A stretch of DNA of 64,000 bases, taken from positions 1 to 64,000 of the forward strand of contig NZ_NERY01000003.1 of the NCBI RefSeq assembly GCF_003063375.1, written 5' to 3'. A program made the translations under genes and the position numbers. The notes under the pieces are model-generated. The model ran no database searches. It saw nothing but the letters and a program-made list of their open reading frames with translations, and was not told the DNA's origin. Positions 1-9,044 of this stretch are shown here, in pieces (position 1 is the first letter of the stretch; each line of letters opens with the position of its first letter). The DNA is from Limnohabitans sp. MMS-10A-178 (GTDB taxonomy: Bacteria > Pseudomonadota > Gammaproteobacteria > Burkholderiales > Burkholderiaceae_C).

Positions 1-272
1 CTATTTGTGCTTTTGTGGTGCTCAAACGCCCCTTGCCCACAGGCGACGAAGGCAAGGCCATTGCCAAACAATTGCGCGATCACATTGCCAAAGAAATTGG
101 CCCCATTGCCAAGCCCAAAGACATTCGCTTTGGCGAGAACTTGCCCAAAACACGTTCCGGCAAAATTATGCGCCGCTTGCTTCGCAGCTTGGCCAAAGGC
201 GAGCAAATTACGCAAGACATCAGCACCTTGGAAAACCCAGCCATCTTGGGTCAACTCGGCCAAGCGTATTGA
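1..272 (+). CDS. acs: Acetyl-CoA synthetase, C-terminal fragment
   Basis: This is the 3' end of an acetate-CoA ligase gene whose start lies outside the window. The frame opens at the window edge with [12 protein letters not shown] and runs about 89 codons to a TGA. It holds the C-terminal A10 motif [11 protein letters not shown], whose Lys is the catalytic and acetylation-controlled residue of AMP-forming acyl-CoA synthetases. The enzyme makes acetyl-CoA from acetate, ATP and CoA in the cytoplasm. The tail after the motif ends in LGQLGQAY, as expected for Acs. Acs is preferred over propionyl-CoA synthetase from the overall wording of this end, but only the last seventh of the protein is visible. 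Confidence 0.9.
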   Translation, partial: ICAFVVLKRPLPTGDEGKAIAKQLRDHIAKEIGPIAKPKDIRFGENLPKTRSGKIMRRLLRSLAKGEQITQDISTLENPAILGQLGQAY

Positions 273-304
273 GCAAAGGGGCTCGCAAGCCTAGATCCTA
301 TGGT

Positions 305-2140
305 CTAAGGCTTGGGGCCCATCACCACCCCTTCACGGCGCGGATCTGCGCCGCCAAAGAAGCCTTTGGGTGTTACTTCAATGGCCTGAAGCCCGCTGGG
401 CAAAGGCATTTCACGAACCTCGTGGCCCCTGGCCTGCAGCGCCTTGAGTGTTTGTTCTGGAAACCTTTTTTCTTCTAACACAGTGGGTCCGTTGAGCGAA
501 CCGAAGTTGGGCAAATTGATGGCTTGCTGCGTGTTCAAGCCCCATTGCAATGTGCCAATGAGCAGCTTGCCGGTGTAGTGAATGATGACGGCACCACCAG
601 GGCTGCCACCCGTCATTTTGAGTTGGCCGGTGTCTTTTTCAAACACCAGTGTGGGCGACATCGAAGAGCGCGGACGCTTGCCAGCTTCAACGCGGTTGGC
701 GATGGGCAAGCCTTTGGCATCGCTTGGCGCAAAGCTAAAGTCTGTGAGTTCGTTGTTCAGCAAAAATCCACCTTGCCGACCTTGGCCAGTATTCACCATC
801 AGCCTTGAGCCAAATACCGCTTCTATGGTGGTAGTCATGGCCACTGAGTTGCCGTACTGGTCAATCACACTGATGTGGCTGGTGCCGAATTCATCTTGGT
901 GAGGCATGGGTGCGTAGGCAGTTTTAAATTCAGCTGGATTGCCTGCTTTTGCCACCTTCATGCTTTGCTCGCCAATGAGGCGGCTGCGCTGCTGGAGGTA
1001 GGTGGGGTGCAACATGGATTTCCAATTGCCACTCGGCGCTTTCACAAAGTCGGGATCGCCCACAAACTGCGCTCGGTCTGCAAATGCCAAGCGAGCGGCC
1101 TCGGTGTAGAAGTGCAGCCATTCACTGGCGGGCAAGCCTTGCTGCAGCGGCATTTTTCCGGCGGGGGTGTTGTTCAAGATGCCCAATATTTGTCCAATGG
1201 CCAAAGCGCCTGAGCTTGGTGGAGGAAAGCCACAAATCTGAAAGCCTTTGCTTGTGGTTTGAACCACATGGTCAAAGCACAAAGGCTCGCGCTTTATGAC
1301 TTTGTATTGGGCCAAATCTTGCAGCGTCATGCTGCCAGGTTTGGTGGGATGTTGGCGAACTTTTTGCACCAAGGCTTGTGCCACAGCCCCTTGCTTTAAG
1401 GCCAGGGAACCCCGATTGGCAATGTCGCGCAGGACGGCCGCCAATTCTGGATTTTTGAGAACATAGCCCACTGGATGGGGCTTGCGCTGGGCATCATAGA
1501 AGTAGCTGGCAGCCACGGCGTCATTGATCAAATCATTTTCGGCAAGCAAGGCTTGGTGCAATCGGGGGCTGATTTTGAAGCCTTGCTCCGCCAATTGAAT
1601 TGCCGGTTGCATGAGGGTGGCCCATGGCAGCTTGCCATGTTCTTTGTGGGCGGTTTCAAGCACGCTCAAAGTGCCAGGCACACCCACGGAAAGGCCGCTT
1701 AAGACGGCCTCCATGAAGGGCAAAGGTTTGCCTTGAGTATCCAAAAAGAGTTTGTCTGTAGCGGCAGAGGGCGCAACTTCTCGACCATCATAGGCCTCTA
1801 CTTTTTTGCCATCGTGGTGAAGCACAAAGGCACCCCCACCAATGCCACTCGACTGAGGCTCAACCAAAGTCAAAACCATTTGAACGGCAATGGCCGCATC
1901 GATGGCCGAGCCACCAGCTTTGAGGACTTGATAGCCAGCATCCGTGGCCAATGGGTGGGCCGCTGCCACAGAAAACCCTTGGGTGGCCCATCCCGGTTTT
2001 GCCTGATGGCCAGCCTGGTCTTTGGGTTGGTCTGGGGTGGCCAGAAGATATGAATTTTGCTTGAGTGCACAAGCACTTAAAGCGCCAGCCAAAACAACAG
2101 CAGCAAGCATCAGCTTGCTGCGAGATTTTGGAAAATTCAT
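305..2140 (-). CDS. ggt: Gamma-glutamyltransferase (glutathione hydrolase), probable lipoprotein
   Basis: The 611-residue protein fits the Ntn-hydrolase gamma-glutamyltransferase family, which hydrolyses glutathione and transfers gamma-glutamyl groups outside the cytoplasm. The proenzyme cleaves itself before a Thr that becomes the nucleophile. Here that site is in GTSHISVID at about residue 418, preceding a typical small subunit. The N terminus has a short charged region, a hydrophobic stretch and the lipobox LSAC at residues 21-24, so the protein is probably lipid-anchored, whereas many relatives are soluble periplasmic. It lies 35 bases downstream of an SDR gene on the same strand and may be co-transcribed with it. 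The family assignment is secure. Confidence 0.93.
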   Translation of the reverse strand: MNFPKSRSKLMLAAVVLAGALSACALKQNSYLLATPDQPKDQAGHQAKPGWATQGFSVAAAHPLATDAGYQVLKAGGSAIDAAIAVQMVLTLVEPQSSGIGGGAFVLHHDGKKVEAYDGREVAPSAATDKLFLDTQGKPLPFMEAVLSGLSVGVPGTLSVLETAHKEHGKLPWATLMQPAIQLAEQGFKISPRLHQALLAENDLINDAVAASYFYDAQRKPHPVGYVLKNPELAAVLRDIANRGSLALKQGAVAQALVQKVRQHPTKPGSMTLQDLAQYKVIKREPLCFDHVVQTTSKGFQICGFPPPSSGALAIGQILGILNNTPAGKMPLQQGLPASEWLHFYTEAARLAFADRAQFVGDPDFVKAPSGNWKSMLHPTYLQQRSRLIGEQSMKVAKAGNPAEFKTAYAPMPHQDEFGTSHISVIDQYGNSVAMTTTIEAVFGSRLMVNTGQGRQGGFLLNNELTDFSFAPSDAKGLPIANRVEAGKRPRSSMSPTLVFEKDTGQLKMTGGSPGGAVIIHYTGKLLIGTLQWGLNTQQAINLPNFGSLNGPTVLEEKRFPEQTLKALQARGHEVREMPLPSGLQAIEVTPKGFFGGADPRREGVVMGPKP

Positions 2141-2175
2141 AGACGCCCTCCCAGAATTGGAAGGCAGAGTATGAC

Positions 2176-2934
2176 TTATTTTGGGGCCAGTCGAATGGCG
2201 CCGTCCAAGCGGATGACCTCGCCATTGAGCATGTCGTTTTCCAAGATGTGCTTCACCAATTTGGCGTAATCGTTGGGGGTTCCAAGGCGGCTAGGGAAGG
2301 GCACCGCAGCGGCCAGTGCGTCTTGCACTTCTTGAGGCATGCCAAACACCATGGGCGTGCCAAAAATACCGGGGGCAATGGTCATGTTGCGAATGCCATT
2401 TCGTGCCAAGTCGCGCGCAATGGGCAGCGTCATGCCCACCACGCCGCCTTTGGAGGCTGAATAAGCTGCTTGACCAATTTGACCATCGTAAGCCGCCACT
2501 GAGGCCGTGGAAATCATCACGCCGCGTTCGCCTGTTGCTTCCGGTTCGTTTTTGCACATGGCTTCTGAAGCCAAGCGAATCATGTTGAAACTGCCGATCA
2601 AATTGACAGTGATGGTTTTGCTGAAAACGGCCAGTGAGTGCGCCCCATTTTTGCCCACTGTTTTTTCAGCAGGGGCAATGCCAGCGCAATTTACCAAGCC
2701 AACCAATTTGCCCAGTGACACAGCTTTGGCCACCACGGCTTGACCGTCGGCCTCGTTGCTTACATCGCACTTCACAAAAGCGCCGCCAATTTCTTTGGCA
2801 ATGGCTTCGCCTTTTTCTGCCTGCATGTCTGCAATCACCACGGTGCCGCCGTGGGCGGCCAACATGCGTGCTGTGCCTTCGCCCAGACCGGATGCACCGC
2901 CAGTCACTATGAAGACCTTGTCTTTGATGTCCAT
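2176..2934 (-). CDS. SDR-family 3-hydroxyacyl-CoA dehydrogenase (type II-like)
   Basis: The 252-residue protein is a classical short-chain dehydrogenase. It has the NAD-binding motif TGGASGLG near the start, the NAG-equivalent NCAG, the catalytic Ser in [10 protein letters not shown], and YSASKGG carrying the catalytic Tyr and Lys. The wording resembles bacterial relatives of human HSD17B10, which oxidise 3-hydroxyacyl-CoA or 2-methyl-3-hydroxybutyryl-CoA in fatty acid and isoleucine breakdown. That substrate is inferred from family similarity. It is the first gene of a minus-strand pair with ggt. A perfect 15-base palindrome lies just upstream and may be its operator. Confidence 0.88.
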   Translation of the reverse strand: MDIKDKVFIVTGGASGLGEGTARMLAAHGGTVVIADMQAEKGEAIAKEIGGAFVKCDVSNEADGQAVVAKAVSLGKLVGLVNCAGIAPAEKTVGKNGAHSLAVFSKTITVNLIGSFNMIRLASEAMCKNEPEATGERGVMISTASVAAYDGQIGQAAYSASKGGVVGMTLPIARDLARNGIRNMTIAPGIFGTPMVFGMPQEVQDALAAAVPFPSRLGTPNDYAKLVKHILENDMLNGEVIRLDGAIRLAPK

Positions 2935-2951
2935 GAATATCCCTTATTTGG

Positions 2952-2966
2952 TTGACGTTACGTCAA
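2952..2966. promoter_or_regulatory. Palindromic operator candidate TTGACGTTACGTCAA
   Basis: A perfect palindrome with 7-base arms (TTGACGT / ACGTCAA) around one central base. It sits 18 bases upstream of the SDR start codon and about 140 bases before ahpC. The shape recalls operators of MerR-type regulators of branched-chain amino acid and acyl-CoA catabolism (LiuR-like). That assignment is an inference, since no regulator gene is adjacent. Confidence 0.45.
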
Positions 2967-3104
2967 TTATGCATGGGTGAACCAAATTAATACTATCGGA
3001 CTCATAATCAAAACCAATCAGGGTTTTTACTGTAAGGGTTTACCATTGGTCTCAATGAGTTTTCTCATTAAGCATTTTTCTTTAATCACCCTCAAGGTAA
3101 AACC

Positions 3105-3668
3105 ATGACTCTCATCAATACGCAAGTTCAGCCCTTCAAAACACAAGCTTTCCACAATGGCAAGTTCATTGAAGTCTCAGACGCCAGCCTCAAGGGCAAA
3201 TGGTCTGTTCTGATTTTCATGCCTGCCGCTTTCACCTTCAACTGCCCCACCGAAATTGAAGACGCGGCCGACAACTACCCTGCATTCCAAAAAGCGGGTG
3301 CCGAGGTTTACATCGTCACCACCGACACGCACTTCTCACACAAAGTGTGGCACGAGACATCTCCTGCAGTGGGCAAAGCCAAGTTCCCATTGGTGGGCGA
3401 CCCAACACACACCTTGACCAACGCGTTTGGCGTGCACATTCCTGAAGAAGGCTTGGCATTGCGCGGTACCTTCATCATCAACCCTGAAGGCATCATCAAG
3501 ACCATGGAAGTGCATTCCAACGAAATTGCACGTGACGTGTCTGAAACATTGCGCAAGCTCACTGCTGCTCAATACACCGCAGCTAACCCAGGTCAAGTTT
3601 GCCCAGCCAAGTGGAAAGAGGGCGCTAAGACATTGACACCTTCTTTGGATTTGGTCGGCAAGATCTAA
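3105..3668 (+). CDS. ahpC: Alkyl hydroperoxide reductase subunit C (typical 2-Cys peroxiredoxin)
   Basis: The 187-residue protein reduces hydrogen peroxide and organic peroxides in the cytoplasm and is recycled by AhpF encoded next door. The peroxidatic cysteine is C47 in [10 protein letters not shown] and the resolving cysteine is C166 in GQVCPAKW. Length and both motifs match the AhpC1 class of Prx. The start codon follows an AAGG-containing leader. The leader also holds a small hairpin with arms AATGAG and CTCATT at 3054-3069. An OxyR site is expected for such a gene, but I could not recognise a convincing one. Confidence 0.97.
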   Translation: MTLINTQVQPFKTQAFHNGKFIEVSDASLKGKWSVLIFMPAAFTFNCPTEIEDAADNYPAFQKAGAEVYIVTTDTHFSHKVWHETSPAVGKAKFPLVGDPTHTLTNAFGVHIPEEGLALRGTFIINPEGIIKTMEVHSNEIARDVSETLRKLTAAQYTAANPGQVCPAKWKEGAKTLTPSLDLVGKI

Positions 3669-3709
3669 TTTTTAAAAATAAATCGGCGCACCGCGTCGGG
3701 AGAAAAACC

Positions 3710-5275
3710 ATGTTAGACGACACCCTCAAATCACAATTGCAAACTTACTTGGGTATGCTCAGAAGCCCCATCCGCTTGATTGCCACTTTGGACGAAAGCG
3801 AGACTGGCCTTGAGATGCGCAGTTTGCTTGAGACCATTGTGGGTTTGTCAGACAAGGTGAGCCTGGACACTTCAGGCACCGATGAGCGCAGCCCTTCTTT
3901 TCTCGTAGTGCGCGAGGGTGAGAAGCAAGGCGTTTGCTTTGCAGGATTGCCCTTGGGCCACGAGTTCACATCCTTGGTATTGGCTTTGCTTTGGACGGGG
4001 GGTCACCCGCCCAAAGTAGAGGCCGATGTCATTGAAGCTATCAAAGCCCTCGATGGCGATTTCAACTTCGAGGTTTACATGTCTTTGTCTTGCCACAACT
4101 GCCCAGATGTGGTGCAGGCTTTGTCGCTCATGGCCATCTTCAATCCCAAAGTGAAAACGGTGGTCATTGAAGGCGGTGCGTTCCAAAAAGAAGTCACAGA
4201 GCGCGAGATCATGGCCGTGCCCATGGTGTTCTTGAATGGCAAAGTGTTTGGCTCTGGCCGCATGTCCGTTGAAGAAATTGTGGCCAAAATCGATACCGGT
4301 GCAGCCCATCGCGATGCCATCAAGATCAATGCCAAAGAAGACTTTGATGTGTTGATTGTGGGCGGTGGTCCTGCTGGCGCTGCGGCAGCTGTCTATGCAG
4401 CGCGCAAAGGCATTCGAGTGGGCATTGCGGCTGAGCGTTTTGGCGGTCAGGTGAATGACACCATGGCCATTGAAAACTACATTTCTGTGCTGGAAACAGA
4501 CGGCCCCAAATTTGGCGCCGCCATGGAAGCCCAAGTTCGCCACTACGGTGTCGATATCATGAATTTGCAAACGGCCGCCAAGGTGATTCCTGCCACAGAG
4601 TCGGGCGGGCTGATTCAAGTTCAGATGGAAAACGGCGGTGTGTTGAATGCGCGCACCGTGATCTTGTCAACCGGTGCACGCTGGCGCAACGTGAACGTGC
4701 CAGGAGAGCAAACCTACAAAAACAAAGGTGTGGCCTACTGCCCGCACTGCGATGGTCCTTTGTTCAAAGGCAAGCGCACCGCCGTCATTGGCGGTGGCAA
4801 CTCAGGCATTGAGGCGGCCATTGACTTGGCAGGCATTGTGGCGCACGTCACGGTCATTGAATTTGCCGATCAACTCAAAGCCGATGCGGTGCTGGTGAAC
4901 AAACTCAAAAGCTTGAACAACGTGACCATTCACACCAACGCGCAAACCACTGAAATAACCGGCGATGGCAGTGTGGTCAATGGCATTCGCTTCAAAGACC
5001 GCGTATCTGGCGAAGAACACCATGTGGCCTTAGAAGGTGTGTTTGTTCAAATTGGCTTGATACCCAACACCGAGTTTTTAAAGGACACCCTCGAGCTGTC
5101 TAAGTTTGGTGAAATTGTGGTGGATGCCAAGGGTCATACCAATGTGCCGGGCGTGTTTGCAGCAGGCGATTGCACAACGGTGCCTTTCAAGCAAATTGTG
5201 ATTGCTGCGGGTGATGGTGCGAAAGCGGCCCTCAGTGCTTTTGACCACCTCATTCGGACGCCGGTGGCGGCTTAA
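3710..5275 (+). CDS. ahpF: Alkyl hydroperoxide reductase subunit F
   Basis: A 521-residue flavoprotein that passes electrons from NADH to AhpC. The N-terminal tandem thioredoxin-fold domain carries the C128-H-N-C131 redox pair. It is followed by a thioredoxin-reductase-like core with the FAD motif [10 protein letters not shown], the CPHC pair at C344 and C347, the NAD-binding [10 protein letters not shown], and the C-terminal FAD motif [12 protein letters not shown]. The layout and spacing equal those of enterobacterial AhpF. It starts 41 bases after ahpC and is almost certainly in the same operon. Its 3' end overlaps the convergent DUF423 gene by 26 bases. Confidence 0.97.
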   Translation: MLDDTLKSQLQTYLGMLRSPIRLIATLDESETGLEMRSLLETIVGLSDKVSLDTSGTDERSPSFLVVREGEKQGVCFAGLPLGHEFTSLVLALLWTGGHPPKVEADVIEAIKALDGDFNFEVYMSLSCHNCPDVVQALSLMAIFNPKVKTVVIEGGAFQKEVTEREIMAVPMVFLNGKVFGSGRMSVEEIVAKIDTGAAHRDAIKINAKEDFDVLIVGGGPAGAAAAVYAARKGIRVGIAAERFGGQVNDTMAIENYISVLETDGPKFGAAMEAQVRHYGVDIMNLQTAAKVIPATESGGLIQVQMENGGVLNARTVILSTGARWRNVNVPGEQTYKNKGVAYCPHCDGPLFKGKRTAVIGGGNSGIEAAIDLAGIVAHVTVIEFADQLKADAVLVNKLKSLNNVTIHTNAQTTEITGDGSVVNGIRFKDRVSGEEHHVALEGVFVQIGLIPNTEFLKDTLELSKFGEIVVDAKGHTNVPGVFAAGDCTTVPFKQIVIAAGDGAKAALSAFDHLIRTPVAA

Positions 5276-5705
5276 GTTCAGGCGCATTTGAGGGCGTTGG
5301 CTTGGAACTCTTGCGCACATAAGCCAAAGCAAAGGCCAGCCATCCTAAGATGAAACTGGTGCCGCCCCACGGTACCAAGGCTCTGAAAGTTTGGATGTCG
5401 TGCCAAGCTCGCAACAAGATGTTGATCGAAAAGAGCAAGCAACCCAGTAAAAAGAATGCGCCTGCAAACTGCAGGCATTTTTCGTTTTGCCTTGACTGTC
5501 CCAGGATGCCAAGCAAAATGAGGCCAATTGAATGAAATTGCATCAAATTCAGACTGGCTTGGACCATCAGCGGTGAACTGCCGTTTAAACTGTTGGCATG
5601 CGCAGCATAAGCTGACGCAATGACCGAAAAGGCCGCCAACAAAGCGCCCATCGCAATGAACACCGCTGGCCAGCGCTTGAGGGTGGTTTGTTGAAGGTGT
5701 TCCAT
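5250..5705 (-). CDS. DUF423 family inner-membrane protein
   Basis: A 151-residue protein with about four hydrophobic segments. It has the family hallmarks [18 protein letters not shown] near the N terminus, [11 protein letters not shown] in the middle and [11 protein letters not shown] near the end. DUF423 proteins are small inner-membrane proteins of unknown function. A Pro-rich hydrophilic tail of about 20 residues extends beyond the usual family length and is the part that overlaps ahpF on the other strand. The start is divergent from the patatin gene 36 bases away. Confidence 0.88.
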   Translation of the reverse strand: MEHLQQTTLKRWPAVFIAMGALLAAFSVIASAYAAHANSLNGSSPLMVQASLNLMQFHSIGLILLGILGQSRQNEKCLQFAGAFFLLGCLLFSINILLRAWHDIQTFRALVPWGGTSFILGWLAFALAYVRKSSKPTPSNAPELKPPPASE

Positions 5706-5740
5706 GAAAACCCATTTAGTTCAAAATTAGATTCAACATT

Positions 5741-6781
5741 ATGCAAGTGAAGTTGTGGCCCTTGAGGTCAAGCCCAGTATGGCGAGATCTGCTCAGGATC
5801 AGTCTGTGTGGCATGAGTTTGATCGTTGTCCTCGTTTTAACGGGCTGCGCCAGCGTCAAAGTGGAAGTAAGCAAAGCGTCCAAAACCTCTGGGGCTGTGG
5901 AGACGTCTTCGGTGGGGTCAGGCACTGTTGCACCTGTTGCACCTGTTACACCTGTTACACCTGTTGTTGTGCCACCAGAGCCACCCCCTTTGAAGGTTCT
6001 CAATTTGGGCTTGGCTTTGGGAGGCGGTGCTGCGCGAGGATTTGCGCATGTGGGCGTCATTCAAGTTTTAGAAGAGGCAGGTATTCAACCCGACTTGGTG
6101 GTGGGCACATCTGCAGGCAGCTTGGTTGCAGCCATGTACGCCAGTGGCAAAAACAGCACCCAATTGAGGCGCGTGGCCGAGACCATGGAAGAGGCAGAAA
6201 TTACAGACTGGATGATGCCCATTTTGAATCGAGGCGCCTTAAGAGGGGAGGCCTTGGCGCGCTATGTCAACACCCAAGTTGGCAACCGTTTGATTGAGCA
6301 AATGAAGATGCCCTTGGGCATTGTGGCCACCGATTTGCACAGCGGGGAGCCAGTGCTTTTTAGAAGAGGTAACACCGGCTCGGCTGTAAGAGCTTCCAGT
6401 GCTGTGCCAGCTGTTTTTCAACCCGTCAAAATTGGCAGCAGAGAGTATGTCGATGGTGGCTTGGTTTCACCGGTGCCTGTGAGGCAGGCGCGTGAGATGG
6501 GCGCCAATGTGGTCATTGCGGTTGATATCTCCACTGACCCTGAAGGCAGTCCTGCATCCGACACATTTCAAATCTTGATGCAGACCTTCAACATCATGGG
6601 CAAAAGCTTGAACACAGTGTTGTTGAAGGATGCCGACGTGGTGGTCAAGCCCGCGCTAATGGGTGTGAAGAGTGCCGACTTTGCGGCCAGACGCAAATCA
6701 ATTGAAGCGGGCAGGGAAGCCATGCTCAAAGCTTTGCCAAGATTGAGAGAAGTGCTCAGCGGCTATGCTCTGAAACAATGA
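5741..6781 (+). CDS. Patatin-like phospholipase lipoprotein (RssA-like)
   Basis: The 346-residue protein carries a signal peptide ending in the lipobox LTGC (Cys about residue 32). A Val/Pro/Thr-rich linker follows, then a patatin domain. The domain has the oxyanion loop GGGAARGFAH, the nucleophile elbow GTSAGS and the catalytic Asp in the DGG of YVDGGLVSPVPV. Patatin proteins are Ser-Asp dyad lipid acyl hydrolases. The lipobox suggests action at the inner or outer membrane facing the periplasm. The linker is encoded by a 9-base tandem repeat at 5927-5962. Substrate is unknown. Confidence 0.9.
   Translation: MQVKLWPLRSSPVWRDLLRISLCGMSLIVVLVLTGCASVKVEVSKASKTSGAVETSSVGSGTVAPVAPVTPVTPVVVPPEPPPLKVLNLGLALGGGAARGFAHVGVIQVLEEAGIQPDLVVGTSAGSLVAAMYASGKNSTQLRRVAETMEEAEITDWMMPILNRGALRGEALARYVNTQVGNRLIEQMKMPLGIVATDLHSGEPVLFRRGNTGSAVRASSAVPAVFQPVKIGSREYVDGGLVSPVPVRQAREMGANVVIAVDISTDPEGSPASDTFQILMQTFNIMGKSLNTVLLKDADVVVKPALMGVKSADFAARRKSIEAGREAMLKALPRLREVLSGYALKQ
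5927..5962 (+). repeat. 9-bp in-frame tandem repeat in patatin linker
   Basis: Four tandem copies of GTTRCACCT (two GTTGCACCT, then two GTTACACCT), encoding the V-A-P / V-T-P linker between the lipid anchor and the patatin domain. The number of copies can change without a frameshift. Confidence 0.85.
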
Positions 6782-6812
6782 ACATCTTTCAATCAACATC
6801 TTTGTTTGAACG

Positions 6813-6842
6813 AAAAAAAGCCGGTTATCAACCGGCTTTTTT
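6813..6842. terminator. Bidirectional rho-independent terminator
   Basis: The stem AAGCCGGTT / AACCGGCTT surrounds a 3- to 4-base loop, with an A-run on one side and a T-run on the other. It lies between the convergent patatin and phasin genes and can end transcripts from both. Confidence 0.92.
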
Positions 6843-6889
6843 GTCTGATCTTAGCCAGATGAACTTTGGCCTGATTCAGGTTTGAACCA

Positions 6890-7432
6890 TTAACGCTTTT
6901 TAGCAGCAGTCTTGGCAGTGGCAACTGCTGTGTTGGTCACAGCAGCCATGTTGGCTTCAGCCATGTCAGTGGCTTGCTTCACAGCTTTCTGAACAGACTC
7001 ATAAGCGGTGTTGGCAGCGTTCACTGCGCTTTTCATCACGGCAACTGCTGTTTCTGTGCCAGCAGGCGCGTTAGAAGTAGCAGAGTCAACCAAGTTGGCA
7101 AACTGCTTTTGAGCAGCTGCTGTTTGGGCTTCCAAAGCTTTGGTGAATTCGTTAGAAGTGCCAGAAGCGATGTCATAGAGGTGACGGCTGTAAGCAGCTG
7201 TTTTCTCAGCGAAAGGCTGGAACAGGTTGGCTTGCAAAGCCATCAATTCTTGAGCATCTTTCACGCTCAAAGCAGCTTTGGTGCTTTGTGCAGACTCGCT
7301 CAAGGCGGCTTTGGTGGCTGTCAAGTTCAACTCGACCAACTTTTCCATGCCTTCGAAGGCTTTGGATGTCAAACCGAAGAGGGTTTCGACATTGGCTTTG
7401 TGGGATGCAACGATTTGTTCTGTGGTCATCAT
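6890..7432 (-). CDS. phaP: Phasin family protein
   Basis: A 180-residue, Ala-, Lys- and Thr-rich protein predicted to be almost wholly helical. It has the usual phasin opening ([20 protein letters not shown]) and an Ala/Lys-rich tail ending in AKTAAKKR. Phasins coat polyhydroxyalkanoate granules and control their size and number. Either ATG of the initial MM may start the protein, and GAGAAATC lies just upstream. Two near-identical 17-base elements with a TGCANTGCA core lie 90 to 170 bases upstream and are likely PhaR repressor sites. Confidence 0.93.
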   Translation of the reverse strand: MMTTEQIVASHKANVETLFGLTSKAFEGMEKLVELNLTATKAALSESAQSTKAALSVKDAQELMALQANLFQPFAEKTAAYSRHLYDIASGTSNEFTKALEAQTAAAQKQFANLVDSATSNAPAGTETAVAVMKSAVNAANTAYESVQKAVKQATDMAEANMAAVTNTAVATAKTAAKKR

Positions 7433-7522
7433 GATTTCTCCGTTAATTTAAAAAAGTTAAAACTCTAAAACTCTCAAGGTGACTGCTCTGAACCGGCTTT
7501 GCTTGTCGCTAGGCCTAACATC

Positions 7523-7539
7523 TTGTTGCAGTGCAGCAT
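7523..7539. promoter_or_regulatory. Probable PhaR operator, copy 1
   Basis: TTGTTGCAGTGCAGCAT contains the inverted core TGCAGTGCA. It recurs 59 bases away with a single mismatch. PhaR repressors of PHA granule genes recognise TGC-rich inverted repeats of this kind. The assignment rests on core similarity and position upstream of the phasin gene. Confidence 0.6.
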
Positions 7540-7581
7540 GGGTTGAATTTTAGGGACTCCCGAGCCGATTACAAGCACTTT

Positions 7582-7598
7582 TTGTTGCATTGCAGCAT
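7582..7598. promoter_or_regulatory. Probable PhaR operator, copy 2
   Basis: TTGTTGCATTGCAGCAT is the second copy of the 17-base element, with core TGCATTGCA. It lies 56 bases before the deacetylase start codon and 150 bases before the phasin gene, so it could affect both divergent promoters. Confidence 0.58.
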
Positions 7599-7653
7599 TT
7601 TAGAGTCGGCGTTCTAGAAATGGGCAAGGGTCTGAACGCGTCACAATTCGCCC

Positions 7654-8583
7654 ATGAAAGCCTTCTACTCGGACCACTTTGTATTGCCTTTGCCAGAGGG
7701 GCATCGCTTTCCCATGGCCAAGTACAGCATGCTTCGGGAAAGGGTTGCCACCGAGCTAGCCGGGATCAACATGTTGGAGGCGCCCGCTGCCACCTTGGGC
7801 GAACTGGCCCTGGTTCACGACCCTGACTACGTCAAAGCGGTGCAAGAGGGCACCCTCAGCCCGCAAGCTTTGCGCGAAATAGGATTTCCTTGGTCGCCGG
7901 CCATGGCCGAGCGCTCATTGCGCTCCGCTGGGGCCTCTATAGCGGCAGCCCGCGTGGCAGTTTTGGAGGGAATTGCTGGGAATTTGGCTGGCGGAACACA
8001 CCATGCAAGTGCTAGCCAAGGCGGCGGCTTCTGCGTTTTCAACGACATTGCCGTGGCGGCGCGGGTCTGCCAAATGGAGCATTTCAGGCTGACCAAAAGA
8101 ACGCTTCAGGTGCTGGTGGTCGATTTGGATGTGCATCAGGGAAATGGCACTGCCAGTATTTTTGCCAATGATCCCAGTGTTTTCACGCTGTCTGTGCACG
8201 GTGAAAAGAACTTTCCCTTTAGAAAGGTCGACAGTGATTTGGATGTGGGCTTGCCCGATGGCTGTACCGATGAGCCCTATATAGAAGCCTTGGAGGGTGC
8301 GCTTGAGACGGTCCTACAGCGTGTCAAGCCTGAGTTTTTGATTTACCTGGCGGGAGCCGATGCGCATGAAGGCGACCGGCTGGGGCGCCTCAAACTCACT
8401 GAAGCGGGCATGCAAGCCAGAGACCAAAAAGTATTTGATTGGGCCAAGGCGCATGGTCTGCCCATGATCATTTGCATGGGCGGTGGTTATGGACGAGATT
8501 TAAAAACGACCGTATCCGTGCAAATGAATACTTGGCGTTTGGCACATGCGCACTGGCTTCACTGGCAAAATCGAGGCTTATGA
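7654..8583 (+). CDS. Histone deacetylase family (class II HDAC/AcuC/APAH-like) amidohydrolase
   Basis: A 309-residue zinc-dependent deacetylase-fold protein. Visible active-site motifs are GGTHHA (the two catalytic His), DLDVHQGNG at about residues 156-164 (zinc ligands Asp and His) and the second zinc Asp in YLAGADAHEGD. Bacterial members remove acetyl groups from acetylpolyamines, acetoin-related compounds or acetyl-lysine, and the substrate here cannot be read. It is the first gene of a tightly coupled operon, and its stop overlaps the thioesterase start as ATGA. The upstream region shared with the phasin gene holds two putative PhaR sites. Confidence 0.88.
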   Translation: MKAFYSDHFVLPLPEGHRFPMAKYSMLRERVATELAGINMLEAPAATLGELALVHDPDYVKAVQEGTLSPQALREIGFPWSPAMAERSLRSAGASIAAARVAVLEGIAGNLAGGTHHASASQGGGFCVFNDIAVAARVCQMEHFRLTKRTLQVLVVDLDVHQGNGTASIFANDPSVFTLSVHGEKNFPFRKVDSDLDVGLPDGCTDEPYIEALEGALETVLQRVKPEFLIYLAGADAHEGDRLGRLKLTEAGMQARDQKVFDWAKAHGLPMIICMGGGYGRDLKTTVSVQMNTWRLAHAHWLHWQNRGL

Positions 8584-9044
8584 CCACCGCAGATCCTCAG
8601 CCCCAACCCGTCGCAGCAAAGCCACAAGCTTTGCCGCGAAGTGCCTATCGTGCCTTTAGCCCCATCACCACCCGTTGGATGGACAACGATGTGTATGGCC
8701 ACGTGAACAATGTCGTGTACTACAGTTGGTTTGACACGGCAGTCAATGCGCATTTGATAGAGCAAGGCGTGCTAGACATTCACAACGGCGAGACCATTGG
8801 TCTGGTGGTGGAAACGCAGTGCAATTACTTTGCGCCTTTGGCTTTCCCGCAAACCATCGAAGCGGGCATTCGCGTGGCGCATCGGGGCAGTTCAAGTGTT
8901 CGTTACGAGGTGGGTTTGTTTGCTCAAGGCGAAGAACTCACTGCTGCGCGCGGGCACTTTGTGCATGTTTACGTGAACAAAGTCACGCGACGACCTCAGC
9001 CCTTGCCCTCTCAATTTATTCAAGTTTTGGAGACCCTCTCATGA
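8580..9044 (+). CDS. Acyl-CoA thioesterase (4HBT/hotdog family)
   Basis: A 154-residue hotdog-fold thioesterase. The motif WMDNDVYGHVNNVVYYSWFD matches the 4-hydroxybenzoyl-CoA thioesterase/YbgC group, with Asp as the likely catalytic residue. These enzymes hydrolyse acyl- or aryl-CoA thioesters. I chose the ATG at 8580, which overlaps the deacetylase stop as ATGA and leaves about 20 residues before the domain. An in-frame extension reaching back to 8439 would lie wholly within the deacetylase gene and is not convincing. The next gene begins at its own stop, again as ATGA. Confidence 0.88.
   Translation: MTTADPQPQPVAAKPQALPRSAYRAFSPITTRWMDNDVYGHVNNVVYYSWFDTAVNAHLIEQGVLDIHNGETIGLVVETQCNYFAPLAFPQTIEAGIRVAHRGSSSVRYEVGLFAQGEELTAARGHFVHVYVNKVTRRPQPLPSQFIQVLETLS

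Noticed and set aside
2967-3104. Search for an OxyR site before ahpC
   Set aside because: Only weak ATAG/CTAT-like pieces (near 2992) were seen, without the four-part spacing, so no site is called.
3872-4618. 248-codon minus-strand frame inside ahpF
   Set aside because: Antisense shadow of a well-supported flavoprotein gene.
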